Origin: Haberlea rhodopensis
Taxonomy: Eukaryota > Streptophyta > Magnoliopsida > Lamiales > Gesneriaceae
DNA: 64,000 nucleotides
Assembly: GCA_907163345.1 (NCBI GenBank)
Contig: CAJQUN010000154.1
Coordinates: 434,001-498,000 of the forward strand
Direction: 5' to 3'
In this document: positions 25,251-37,015 of the stretch, piece by piece
Layout of the letters: each line of letters starts with the position of its first letter
How positions within the stretch are numbered: the first letter of the stretch is position 1
Program-made: the position numbers and the translations under genes
Notes under the pieces: model-generated
What the model was told of the DNA's origin: nothing
The model's database searches: none
Seen by the model: the letters and a program-made list of their open reading frames with translations, nothing else

Positions 25251-25261
25251 AGTGGGAGATT
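25251..25261 (+). promoter_or_regulatory. Copia polypurine tract
   Basis: AGTGGGAGATT sits directly before the 3' LTR and would prime plus-strand synthesis. Confidence 0.85.
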
Positions 25262-26745
25262 TGTTGGGATATGCCCTAAGACATGTCATTAGATGATTGT
25301 TTATGACATACAATGTATTATGATTTTATAAATGGCAAATCATTATTATATATTATTCGAATATCTGTGTAATATGAATTGATATATAAGTTAATGTCCT
25401 TAGAATAATATTGTATTATTCTTAAAGATTGTCCCTAGTCAAGTATTATCATAAATCAGGATAATGATAACACATTGAGACTAGTATGTTTTGATTGATG
25501 AATTAATTCATGGATATGAGATATCAAATCAACACATGGGTACATGTTAGAGAACAATGTACTGGACAGACCCACCATGAGAATGCTACATGGATAGTTA
25601 TATGAGTGTCATAAGCAATTCTCATAGTGATAATAATGTATGTAATCCTTACGACTTGAGATCATCAGAGATCCCAACATAAGGAGTTATGTATCTTGAT
25701 ATTGTCAAACGTTACCTGTAACAGGGTAAACTATAAAGGCAACTATTGGATACACTACGAATTATGTAGAAGGATGTTGATTGATCAAGATAGGATTTGT
25801 CCCTCCTATATAACAGGAGAAGTGTTTGGGCCCTTGATCAAGTAAGACTAAAATGCATAGCCGTGCTCGAATGAGTCGATATGTGATATCGAGCTTATTC
25901 GTTTATTCTAGTTCTACTTGGGGATCAAGAAATAGAGATTGAATATACGAGTATGACTATTCCATGACTCGTGTTCAATCTAAACACATGGATAAATGGA
26001 TTAAGTTACATGGTTAATATTATCACAAGTTCAAAGGTTATGTCGAGTCAATGACATTCTTGTAATTTGGGTAGCCTTGATGTGTTGCTAGATACCGCTC
26101 ATTGCTTGTGACATAAAATGAGATTTTATGTCACTGCCAACATTATAAGATCATATCGGGTCGCACAAAAGATTAAATCGATAAGGGAAATTAAATTCAT
26201 TGGATGAATTAATTAATTAAGAAGAGTCTTAATTAAATGATTATAAGGATTTAATTAAATCATGGGTTTGGGCCCATGAGACTTTAAGAAAGTCTTGAAC
26301 CTTAATTAAATCTTAAAATATAAATACGAGGTTATAATTAATTGTTTGATACAATTTTATATCACATAACCTAGCCACACAAAGCTTGAAGCTCTCGGCC
26401 ACCACAAAGTCGTGACCTAACCGCCGCCGCCTTTGGTCATTTTGTGTTTCCGGCCATCTTCATTCGATTCAGAATCGTTTGTAGTTATTGTTCCGGTTTA
26501 AGAACGAGTCTAGCAACTTGTTCTTAAATCCCCTTTTCGATTTGATCGTGTGGATACCGTAGAGACAAAGGTGCAAACTTTTGTTTGTGACTCGTGGTGC
26601 TACAACGAGGATTCTGCATCAAACACGCTACAAGGGTGAGACTCTTATTATCTCTATTCCAATATGAACCCTTTGTATAGATCCGCGATTTAGTAATCCA
26701 AATTTTATTATTCCGATGCGTTGTATGGTCGTTGGATTACTTACA
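25262..26745 (+). repeat. Copia 3' LTR
   Basis: 1484 bp, uninterrupted, and the reference copy for finding the gypsy insertion site (gtaatttgggtagccttgat is whole here). Confidence 0.95.
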
Positions 26746-27430
26746 GATCAAGCCGAACAATTCCCACTAACAAGCTAGCAATCATGTTTTTGTCCAAATT
26801 TGCATGATCGACCGACAGTTCACTCAAAAGGCAAGTGTGAGAACCTACATACTTGTTTATTTTGAATAATCCAACTTTTTTCTTCAACGAGGCCCGCAGG
26901 TACCATCTACAAGGCATATCTTCCGTACTGTGTTTGCACACCACTTTCCACAATGTTTTTGTACTCTTGACAACGCGGTACTCCCGTTTTGCAACATGTA
27001 CAGAGTAATCCTTTACAGCTGCCAGCAAATGAGCTTTATTTTTGAAGACCATATCTAGATGGATATCCCCTTTGGAGTAGTCGTAATAACTCCCCCATCT
27101 ACCTGTTGGAATGTCTAATGAGTCTCCAAATACTTCGGGATGTGTCATTGAGAAGAATGGAATTGTTGGATAAAGGACATGAGTATTTGTCGTGTTTGTG
27201 TCTGGTACATTATCTGGCACTTCTTCAATATCAACCTCATCGTCATCAGATTCATCCTCAGATGAAATTTCCTCCGGTTCCGTCTGAATATCATCTCCAA
27301 AATCTACAAAACTGTCTGCTAGTGGCTCGGGAACAATATTGTCAGCAACTATAGGAGCATCATCTTGAATCCTAGAGATAGTTGGTCTTTCTGTATCTAC
27401 TACAAATGGACCACTACCACTTGTTGGCAT
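26746..27430 (-). pseudogene. MULE transposase, N-terminal fragment
   Basis: Transposase that would bind the element ends and cut. Residues 1-95 are a low-complexity acidic region (EEISSEDESDDDEVDIEE). Residues about 125-200 match the MuDR-type N-terminal DNA-binding region: FKNKAHLLAAVKDYSVHVAKREYRVVKS, then C-x(8)-CRWYLRA and GSHTC, a Cys/His arrangement for metal binding. The frame then runs into the copia 3' LTR. The copia target duplication lies inside this coding sequence, and the frame resumes at 10014 on the far side for a few codons. The DDE catalytic region is missing, so the gene is dead. Confidence 0.85.
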
Positions 27431-28378
27431 TTCTGTAATAAAATCATAAGCTCTTCATTCTGTTTGTATATACATCTCCAAAAAACTATAATTTTGTTCA
27501 GAATCCAACACCCATGCTAAAATGTAATCACTGTCAATGGGAAAAATTGTTTGTTTTTATCCCAGAAAAATCACTAAATATATATTTACAATATATTTTC
27601 AGAATGAACTGGTTACGGTCGATGCCAGTAATATCATATACGTCGTTCAATAACTGCAAATAATTAATAGTGCGAGATATTGTCATGCCTTTCGACGGAC
27701 CACGATCATATCTAACAGATTATGAATCTTGTAATATATCGCATCCCCAATACAACAAAACTTTAATTGACATACCTTAAAAATAAACACAAATTTTATA
27801 AATTAGTACATTATATATAATATTGTTAAATTTGATTATTTGTATAACAACGTACCTGCAGAGAAAATATTCACGAATTCTGAAGAGAATTTGAATATTC
27901 ACGAATTCTGAAGAGAATTTGTTTACGAATGCCGAAGAGATTTTGCTTTACATTTCGAAATGAGTAACATTTTGTAGACAAAGAAACTGATTGTTGTCGC
28001 CATCTCAGATGGCGACATTAAATAAAAATTTTATTTTTTTTTCAATTGTCGCTATCTCAGATGCGATAACGTTTAAAAACAAAAGAAATTTATGTCGTTA
28101 TATATCGACACTGGTGACAAAATTATTTTTTTAATAATAATATTTTTTTAAAGAATTTTTATAAAAGTCGCCATGTCAGATGGCGACTTCATTTGAAGTC
28201 GCCATCTGACATGACGACATCCTAAAAAATATTAATTTTTATGGAAGTCGCCATGTCAGATGGCGACTTCAAATGAAGTCGCCATCTGACATGACGACTT
28301 AAGTTACTTTGATAATAAAAAAAAATCGGTTAACTTGTTAAATCATTTTAAAAAATCGAATATTTTATTAAAAAGTCC
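27431..28378 (-). repeat. MULE right end: transposase leader and terminal inverted repeat
   Basis: 27431-28000 is likely the transposase promoter and leader, with nothing recognisable. At 27891-27945 an aattctgaagagaattt unit is duplicated. From 27995 GTCGCCATCTCAGATGGCGAC-type hairpins begin, and 28150-28378 holds two tandem copies of the terminal fold-back module, against one on the left end. Confidence 0.8.
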
Positions 28379-28387
28379 CTCTATTTG

Positions 28388-28507
28388 TCCTACATTGATT
28401 TAATATTTATTTAATGAATTATTCATTATTTTAGGATTCTTGAGATTATGAGTGTTATTGTTTATTGATTGATTTGTTCTATAATTGGATAAATATTGTT
28501 TATATCG

Positions 28508-28575
<68 letters not shown>

Positions 28576-31357
28576 AGTGTCAAAGGCCTAACAGTGTTAT
28601 ATTATTGGAAGCCTTATTTTTTTAATTTTTTTTTGTTTTAGGTTGGGTTTAATAAGTGTCAAAGGCTGGGTTTTTGTGATTACGTCATTTTCAATAAATA
28701 TTGTGACTTCTTTTTGTTTTTTAGATCATTTTCAATTGTTTTTGTTTAGGTGTATCTGATTTAATATTTTACGATAAATATTTGGATTCCTTGACAAAGA
28801 GGAAGCCTTCTTTTTTCTAATTTCTTTTACGTTTTTCCTGATAATTTGGTCGTTGGCATCGCGCCTTAACATTCTATCTTAATTTTTTTTTACTTTTCCC
28901 CATATTTGGTCGCTGGCACCGCACCTTGCGTGGTGCCAAACGAACTAGTCAAAATCTACATGACGTTCATATAATAAATAAAAACTGATATGGGAGTTAA
29001 AAATTACATACTACATATTTAATGTGTCTCTCGATATAAAACTATATTAAATTTGTAACATTTACATATTCTCCGTATATGATTTAGATTATTATGTGTA
29101 TGTATTCTATATAGGTGCCGATGACTTTAATTTGACAAAAAAATTGAAAAATAATGCACACGATAAAAGGGAAAACAATGAATATTTAATTATGGTATAG
29201 TTTACTAGAATAAAAAAACATGTTATTTTAATGGAACAACTATAGTTGTCTCACTTGTAGAATAACAATATTACATATTATTTTCTCTAGTTTAAATAAT
29301 TACATGTACCTCAACTGTAGAATATTTATATTGCATTATCACTACTCTTGTTTGTAAATATATAAGAAGATTATAACTACATTCCCTATGATTTGACATA
29401 AAAATACACTGTATGAGTGATAGATGTTATTTTTAAACTAAAAGGATTAAACAATAATTATAAAAATTAGAGGGATATTTATGTAATTCACCCAGTTTTA
29501 ATTGGTTAATAAGAAATATGCAAACATAGCATTCATATTTGAACTCCATATTTAAAGGTTGTTCATACATGTGGTTGGTTGTCGTATATTTAGAATTTTT
29601 TGCTAGAAATATAAATGTTACTAATTGTGATGGGTAAACTGTTGTTAAAAATTATTGGGTACTTTATTCGTCTTCAACTCCACGAGAATTTCGTTGGCAA
29701 CGTTGTTTGTAGCGGGAAGAAAAATCTGTAGATGTCAATGTTCAACTTTGAGTCGAGGCTAGTGTTGTACACTATCTCATTAATCATATTTTTCCCCCGC
29801 ACGGTGCTCACAGAATATGACAATCTTCTCCCAAGATACAACGACTATTTTCTTGTGATAGTAGCACTACAAATCACAAGCCTCACAACCACAAATACTG
29901 CAAACTCTCTTCTTCAAAAACAAGATATATGTGATACAAAATGAACTTGATCTTGCATTTTCTCTCAATAATTGTGTTGAATTCATGTACAATTATACGT
30001 TAAAATGAGTAAGGATTTGTTATATTTATAACACCACAAAAGGAGACCATATGGAGGTGTTTAATCATGAAAAGTCACACCCAAACACGAAAGGACACAC
30101 TCGTCCATGAGAAAACCACCAACACTCTTTTCCGGGCAGATTGCTGGGCGCTCGAGCGCTCAACCCACTGACCAAAATTTAGGCAACGCTCGGGCGCTGC
30201 TCGAGCTGCCCGGATTTTTCCTGGGCAATTTTTCTCGTCCGTTTTTGCTTGTTTTGTTCTTTATCGAGTGTTCGACTTCTCCTTGTGTCCATCTTGCTTA
30301 ATTTCAATTCATTAAGCTTCAAAATTTCCAACATAAACAAGTAGGTCGAGTGTACTGCTATGATACCACTTGTTAGGATCGAATTGAAAAGTTGATCAAC
30401 ATGCCTTTCGAACTAGTAATAATTCAGCTATGTGACCCGAGAAAACACCAGTATTAGCTTGGTGTATGTTAACAACACAACTCCAATTCAATCAATAACC
30501 ACTCCGATACCACAAAACTTTGTGTTTGTTGTTGTGTCTTTACTTGAGGTTTGTTTGTATATCTAGGGAAAGTTATGTTGGGATAAAATATTATTTCAAC
30601 TAAGTATTTGACTCTCATTTTATATTTGATTTTTTTAAAATATGGTCTCATCTTAAGCACAAATACAATGAAATACATGTTTTGTTCTTTTATAGGACTC
30701 TACTGAATCAGCTCTTGATTGAAACTGATTAATTTTATGGTTGAGAAGTTGTAGGAATATAAAGTCAGTAGTAAGTGTCAATAGGTTTGATTAGTTCCAA
30801 ATTTATGATAACAATCAATGTAATAGTTAATTATTTGGGCAGTCGAAAATGAGTGGACTTTATTCTGGATACAGTACCCACCAAACATCCCATGGGTTTT
30901 CTATATATATTTACCTGTTTTTTTATCAGTGGATTTTTTAACATAAAAATTTTGACCCATTAGACACAAAATTCTGGCTACGCCCCTGGTTGGTTGTCAG
31001 GACACAAAAAAAAAAAAAAACTCTACAAAGAATTTGCTCTAGAGATAATGACTATAATAGGCTCCATGTGCTCATGGAACACAAGTTGATTCGGGATAGC
31101 CATAAACTCCAACAAACCATAGCAATGACATCCATATTCTATGCCTTTCCATACTTCAGCACCCGATGCCATAAATCCATCAAAGTAAAACCTCAAAATC
31201 AAGATAACGTATGCCAAAATGTTGATATTTCTGAACTTTACGAGCCCAGTTACACTGCCAAAGAACATGAAAGGCGTTTTCAGAAAATAATCAACACTTT
31301 GAGAACAGTGTATCAACTAACAAGCATCTCTTAGCCAGCTGAAAATGAGTAGTTCCT
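28388..31357. other. Spacer with microsatellite and LTR relic
   Basis: A (TA)n run lies at 28512-28572. Two short local duplications follow: taataagtgtcaaaggc at about 28572 and 28648, and a tttggtcg(t/c)tggca block at about 28846 and 28907. A minus-strand PBS-like tgataccact at 30359-30368, followed by a TG-starting tgttaggatcg, marks a decayed LTR element whose leader has GCGCTCGAGCGCTC-type palindromes at 30143-30215. An open frame at 31023-31316 (minus, 97 codons, hydrophobic) is not recognised. No supported gene is seen. Confidence 0.5.
28512..28572. repeat. (AT)n microsatellite
   Basis: About 30 uninterrupted AT units, 125 bp beyond the MULE target duplication. Confidence 0.97.
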
Positions 31358-31554
31358 TAAGGCTCCGTTTGGAGTGTTGTATAAGAAAGTAATCTTTGTA
31401 TTACTTATCATATCCCATGTTTTTTTTCGATTTTTAACACAAATTATCCCACTATATTTATCACACTATGATCCCACTTTATAACAAAATGACATAAATG
31501 CCCCTTCCCCCCTTTTTCACTATCTCAAAATTTGAAATTCCTGCCAAAAATATT

Positions 31555-31594
31555 TATATATTATTATTATTATTATTAATATTATTATTATAAC

Positions 31595-31630
<36 letters not shown>

Positions 31631-31892
31631 GCACACACGTGTGTGTATATATATATAATAATAATAATGTATATAAATTATATATATTACTATTATTATT
31701 ATTATATATGCATAAATATATATATTATTACATAATAATAATTATTATTATTATAATATGTTATTAATATAATAATTTATATATATTATTATTATTATAT
31801 ACAGACGCACGCACGTATATTTATACATATATATATATATATATATATTTTTACTATGTTTATTATTATATATTATGATTACATATATATAT
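31555..31892. repeat. AT-rich minisatellite, left block
   Basis: TAT/ATT/TA runs with embedded cacatgcacacacgtgtgtg and acagacgcacgcacgtata islets. The same style of unit recurs at 37016-37731 and 45328-45545, so one array was split by two insertions. Confidence 0.75.
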
Positions 31893-33269
31893 TGTTGGAA
31901 TTGAAGAGGGGGCGAATAAGATTCATTGACTACTTTAGCGTTTTAAAATGAGTTTGAAAAATAAAAGAGTTTTGCGCTTGTGGAAGCCTTGAGTCAATCG
32001 ATAAATAAAAAGAACAAAATAAATAAATGCGTAAAAGAATTAAAGCAATAAAAGAGACAAGAGATTTGTTATAGAAGTTCGGCGATTAATCGCCTACGTC
32101 TTCTCTTCCCGGTTAGTTAACCTCCAACCGAGGTTCCACTAGAACAATTGATCGGCCTTGAGGGCTCCAAGTTAGCCACAACACAACTCTTCCCGAGTTA
32201 CAAAGCTCTTCCCGAGCACACTACTCTTCCCGAGTACACAAGCTCTTCCCGAGCACAATACTCTTCCCGAGTACACAAAGCTCTTCCCGAGCTACCAACA
32301 CTCTTCACGAGTCTTCTTGGCCTTAAGGGCTCCAAGGATAGCCACACACTTGCACCAACTAGACTTGTTGATGACTTTACAATTTTCCAACTTGCTTTGG
32401 TGTTGGAGGACCTTTACAATAGATCAAACACAAACACCTTCACGGTGCACTCACACGAAGACAACAAGACTCTAACAAAATAGAAGAATTACAATCTCCA
32501 ATACAACAACAATGTATGGAGAATGCAAAGCTATTTAAGAATTGAATTGGCAAAGCTTTGATGAAGTTTGTAGGCTTGTTTCTTAGCTTCAAAATGCTCC
32601 AAAGCATCCATATTTATAGTGTAGGAGGCCCCCTAGGCTGCTACTAGCCGTTGCTACACAAAAGGCTGAAATCACTCATCGATCGCCTCAGCCATCGCCT
32701 CAGGCGATCTCCATCGCGGCGCCCCAACGGTCAGCATAAATCACGGATCGCCTCAGGCGATGTCCCGATCGCCTCAGGCGATCCAAATTAAATTCCAATG
32801 CCGTAGCCTCAGCAGCCTAAAATCTTGCATTTCCTCGGGCGAAGTCCACATCGTCTTAGGCGTTCCAGCCATCGCCTCGGGCATTCAGCCCATCGCCTCA
32901 AACGATCTCCCCTGCGCGCATTGCCTCGGCGTCGCCTCTGTCGATGTGCGGGGCGATGTCGCTCCTGGTTGCCATCGCCTCAGGCGATGGTCATCATCGC
33001 CTGGAGCGATCTTCCTCGCATGCTCGCCTAGCCATCGTCTCTGTCGATGTGCGTGGCAATGCCTCGCCTGGCACCCATCGCCTGGGGCGGTCCAGGCCAG
33101 AATATGCACACTCGATTTTCTTCATTCCAAACCACTTTTCATCACTTAATCTGCACACTAAGTAGATGCATTAGTATAACAAAAACAAGTTTTGTTGATC
33201 ATCAAAACTCAAAGATTGACCGGGGATAATTTAACGCATTAAACACAACCATGCGTTTAATGCTCAACA
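31893..33269 (-). repeat. 3' LTR of the gag-only element
   Basis: Contains a CTCTTCCCGAG-based tandem repeat at about 32187-32310, a TATA box (minus CTATAAATA, 32619-32611) and a cluster of ATCGCCTCAGGCGAT-type near-palindromes at about 32676-33090. Confidence 0.92.
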
Positions 33270-33284
33270 ATCTCCCCCTTTTTG
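33270..33284 (-). promoter_or_regulatory. Polypurine tract of the gag-only element
   Basis: Minus strand AAAAAGGGGGAGAT directly against the 3' LTR. Confidence 0.85.
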
Positions 33285-33997
33285 ATGATCACAAAACTTG
33301 ATAAACTTGAATAAGTAATATGCATGAAATGTGAGTACAAATGACCCCCCCTTAACAATTGCATAACACATACAAGTTAAACAAGTAAAGCATCAAACAA
33401 ATAATTCTCCCCCTCAAACCATGCATACACAAGCTCTCTCCCTTAAACTATGCATGTATTAAGGTTCAAGTTTATCACAAACTTCTCCCCCTTTTTGTGA
33501 TAATCAAAAAGCAAAAAATTTAAATGAACATAGCTCAAATATGTTGACACATAGCCATATTTTAACAACTTTACCCATGGTCCTCATCAAGCATGTAATA
33601 GCTATTAGATCAAAACAATTAGTGAAATACACATGCGTTTAAGGCACTCAACAATAAATTCTAAATGTTGCAATGTGTGCATATGTTCATGCATTTATGC
33701 CCAATAAACAAATTATCAATGCATTATAACAAATCATATAATTGCACATTTTCACATAGCATATTCAAATTTGAATGCAAAGCATATCAAGATACTTACT
33801 ATAAAAAGATAAGCATACATCATGCATTTAACAATTATGCTAAGGGGTTATGCATTTTACTCCAATGAATATTGAGCTTCAATATTTATTGATCACAATT
33901 GATTTGTGCCAATGAATTTTGAATTGCTCTTTTAAAATGAATAAAATAAATTTTACCCTCGATGACAAGAGTTCGTTCTTGTCATTGGTCCAATGCC
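33285..33997 (-). other. 3' untranslated part of the gag-only element
   Basis: AT-rich, with further CTCCCCC/GGGGGAG runs near 33344, 33404 and 33484 that resemble the purine tract. No coding sequence seen. Confidence 0.55.
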
Positions 33998-35548
33998 TCA
34001 CGCCTCCTCTATTGAGGTGAATAGGATGAACTCTTCCTTTGAATTGCTTGTGCCTTCATCCATCCATTTGTTATCCCTACAAAACAAATTAACAATAGGA
34101 GGATCTTTGGTACCCATTTGATTTTTGGGTCTTTGTGGGTTAACTTTCAATGGCACTTTTGGAATCCATTTCCACCTCTTATTAGGTTGGTATTGGATTC
34201 TAGCAAACCTACACTTATTCTTAGTGTGGCCAATTTTACAACAATAGTTGCAAGTAGGAGAATCATGCTTGGCTTTAGCTAACATGTTTGAAAATGATTT
34301 TGATTTGCTTGAAAAACCTAACCCGGTTTTATCCAAGCTACAACGTTGCAAGCCAAGCAATTCATTCATCTTTAAACTAATATCACTAAACTTGGCAAAA
34401 GATGTCTTTAAATCAAGCACTTGATTTTTCAAAATAATATTTTCTTCTTCCTTCTTATCCCAGTCTAGCTTAAGCATCTAATAATTCATCATAAGATGGT
34501 ACCTCATCATCGCTTTCATTTCCTTCATCATTTGTGTCGTCTTTGGCCATGAGACAAAGGTTGGTTTCTTCTTCATCGGAGTCGTTATCACTCCATGTGG
34601 CTATAAACGCCTTCTTCTTGCCTTTGTCTTCATTCTTTTTCCTAGGACACTTGTTAGCATAATGACCTTTTTCTTGACAATTATAACAAGTTACCTCATG
34701 TTTGGATTCTTGTTTGGTAGCATTAGAGGTCTTTGACTTGCTATGTTTGTTGAAGAGCTTCTTGAACTTCTTTGTGAACAACATCATCTCTTCATCATCA
34801 TCATCTTCTTCATCATAGGAATGGTCTTTCCTTCCAACCAAGGCGATCCCATTTCTCTTGGATCTATCATCCTCCTTTACTTCTCTCCTTGTGGCAACTT
34901 CTAGCTCATGAGTCACCAATGTGCCATGGAGCTCATCAAGATCATAAGATGCGTTCTCCCCTTTGTTGGACTCGATGATGGCCGTCCTATTGGCATCCCA
35001 TTCCTTTGGTAATGCTCTTAGGGCTCTCCTCCATATTTGCTTTGGAGGGTACTTCTCTCCTAGTTGGGCAAGCTCATTGATGATTTGAGTGAGCCTCCTA
35101 AACATTGAATCAACTTCTTCTCCGGACTCCATCTCAAATGTCTCATATTTGAGTTGCAATAGATCAATCTTGGTCTCCTTCACTTGATTTGTGCCTTCAT
35201 GACAAATTTGTAATTTGTCCCAAATTTCCTTTGCGGTTGAGCACATTGAGATCCGGTTGTACTCCGTCATATCTAGAGCACAATGCAAAATATTAATAGC
35301 TTTAGCATTTTGTGAAATTAAAATCATGTCCGCTCTAGTGAAATCGTCCATTTCTTTGGGAACACTAATTCCCCCAACTTCCTTTAAAGGAATATGTGGA
35401 CCTTTCACTATAATCTTTCATAGATCATAATCTACGGATTGGATGTATAGAGAAATTATATTCTTCCAATAACCGTAGTTATCACCCTGAAAAGCGGAGG
35501 GCGATTTGTCGATTGACCTTGAGCAAACTCATTTGCTAGATTAGCCAT
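33998..35548 (-). pseudogene. Copia-type gag (UBN2 family) of the gag-only element, broken
   Basis: Would form the particle. The likely start ATG is at 35548-35546 (MANLANEFAQGQS). A 1-base loss near 35508 and a TGA near 35420 separate it from the main frame 35408-34470, which has UBN2-type gag text (EIWDKLQICHEGTNQVKETK, LRALPKEWD) and a CCHC knuckle, CYNCQEKGHYANKC. A second frame shift at about 34475 leads to 34477-33998, with a coiled-coil stretch and a second knuckle, CNYCCKIGHTKNKC. Two knuckles plus an Asp/Glu-rich linker are typical of this family. It stops at 33998 without any pol. Confidence 0.85.
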
Positions 35549-35579
35549 AAAAAGATTTGATTTAAAACAAAAATCAAAT

Positions 35580-35592
35580 GGCTCTGATACCA
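35580..35592 (-). promoter_or_regulatory. Primer binding site of the gag-only element
   Basis: Minus strand TGGTATCAGAGCC two bases after the 5' LTR, complementary to initiator tRNA-Met. Confidence 0.93.
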
Positions 35593-35594
35593 CT

Positions 35595-37015
35595 TGTTGG
35601 AATCAAAGAGGGGGGGGGGGGGGGGGGTGAATGAGATTCATTGGCTACTTTAGCGTTTTAAAATGAGTTTGAAAAATAAAAGAGTTTTGCGCTTGCGGAA
35701 GCCTTGAGTCAATCGATAAATAAAAAGAACAAAATAAATAAATGCGTAAAAGAATTAAAGCAATAAAAGAGACAAGAGATTTGTTATAGAAGTTCGGCGA
35801 TGAATCGCCTACGTCTCCTCTTCCCGGTTAGATAACCTCCAGCCGAGGTTCCACTAGAACAATTGATCTTGACCTTGAGGGCTCCAAGTTAGCCACAACA
35901 CAACTCTTCCCGAGTTACAAAGCTCTTCCCGAGCACACTACTCTTCCCGAGTACACAAGCTCTTCCCGAGCACAATACTCTTCCCGAGTACACAAGCTCT
36001 TCCCGAGTACACAAAGCTCTTCCCGAGCTACCAACACTCTTCACGAGTCTTCTTGGCCTTAAGGGCTCCAAGGATAGCCACACACTTGCACCAACTAGAC
36101 TTGTTGATGAGTTTACAATTTTCCAACTTGCTTTGGTGTTGGAGGACCTTTACAATAGATCAAACACAAACACCTTCACGGTGCACTCACACGAAGACAA
36201 CAAGACTCTAACAAAATAGAAGAATTACAATCTCCAATACAACAACAATGTATGGAGATTGCAAAGCTATTTAAGAATTGAATTGGCAAAGCTTTGATGA
36301 AGTTTGTAGGCTTGTTTCTTAGCTTCAAAATGCTCCAAAGCATCCATATTTATAGTGTAGGAGGCCCCCTAGGCTGCTACTAGCCGTTGCTAAACAAAAG
36401 GCTGAAATCACTCCTCGATCGCCTCAGCCATCGCCTCAGGCGATCTCCATCGCCGCGCCCCAACGGTCAGCATAAATCACGGATCGCCTCAGGCGATGTC
36501 CCGATCGCCTCAGGCGATCCAAATTAAATTCCAATGCCGTAGCCTCAGCAGCCTAAAATCTTGCATTTCCTCGGGCGAAGTCCAGATCGTCTTAGGCGTT
36601 CCAGCCATCGCCTCGGGTGTTCAGCCCATCGCCTCAAACGATCTCCCCTGTGCGCTGGCCCGCGCATTGCCTCGGCGTCGCCTCTGTCGATGTGCGGGGC
36701 GATGTCGCTCCTGGTTGCCATCGCCTCAGGCGATGGTCATCATCGCCTGAAGCGATCTTCCTCGCATGCTCGCCTAGCCATCGTCTCTGTCGATGTGCGT
36801 GGCGATGCCTCGCCTGGCACCCATCGCCTGGGGCGATCCAAGCCAGAATATGCACACTCGATTTTCTTCATTCCAAACCACTTTTCATCACTTAATCTGC
36901 ACACTAAGTAGATGCATTAGTATAACAAACACAAGTTTTGTTGATCATCAAAACTCAAAGATTGACCGGGGATAATTTAACGCATTAAACACAACCATGC
37001 GTTTAAGGCTCAACA
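35595..37015 (-). repeat. 5' LTR of the gag-only element
   Basis: Partner of 31893-33269 with one extra CTCTTCCCGAG unit (about 35903-36050), the TATA box at 36356-36348 and the palindrome cluster at about 36416-36835. An 18-base G run at 35610-35627 replaces a 5-base run in the other copy. Confidence 0.92.

Larger units (their letters stand above)
10015..26745 (+). mobile_element. Ty1/copia LTR retrotransposon, interrupted by a gypsy element
   Basis: LTRs run TGTTGG...TTACA. The 5' LTR is in two parts, 10015-10814 and 18758-19438 (1481 bp joined); the 3' LTR is 25262-26745 (1484 bp). A tRNA-iMet-type PBS follows the 5' LTR at 19440-19452 and a purine tract precedes the 3' LTR at 25251-25261. 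Flanks are TATCA (10010-10014) and GATCA (26746-26750), a 5-bp target duplication with one mismatch. Without the nested gypsy the element is about 8.8 kb. It landed in the MULE transposase gene in opposite orientation to it. Confidence 0.92.
6431..28378. mobile_element. Mutator-like element (MULE) carrying a PMD gene, with nested insertions
   Basis: The left end (gggttttataatcaaatatt) and the inverted right end (ggactttttaataaaatatt) share inverted termini of roughly 150 bp or more. They are bordered by identical 9-bp repeats CTCTATTTG at 6422-6430 and 28379-28387, the target-duplication size typical of MULEs. Inside are a plus-strand plant-mobile-domain gene and a minus-strand transposase gene in convergent arrangement. 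Taking out the copia insertion leaves about 5.2 kb, a normal MULE size. Both genes are broken, so the copy cannot move by itself. The ends contain many self-complementary GTCGCC/GGCGAC modules. Confidence 0.9.
31893..37015 (-). mobile_element. Gag-only LTR retrotransposon (TR-GAG type)
   Basis: LTRs in minus sense: 37015-35595 (5', 1421 bp) and 33269-31893 (3', 1377 bp), starting TGTTGAGC and ending CCAACA. TATAT flanks both sides (31888-31892, 37016-37020), although the AT-rich site makes this weak proof. The PBS complements tRNA-iMet (35592-35580) and the purine tract AAAAAGGGGGAGAT ends at 33270. The 2.3-kb interior encodes only a copia-type gag, without protease, integrase or RT, so it depended on a partner element. 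Confidence 0.9.

Noticed and set aside
31023..31316. 97-codon hydrophobic minus-strand frame
   Set aside because: Not recognised, no exon context, overlapping frame on the other strand of similar length; may be chance.
32760..33229. Arg/Gly/Ala-rich frames over the GCCTCAGGCGAT cluster on both strands
   Set aside because: Present in both LTRs, compositional product of the palindrome array, with no domain.
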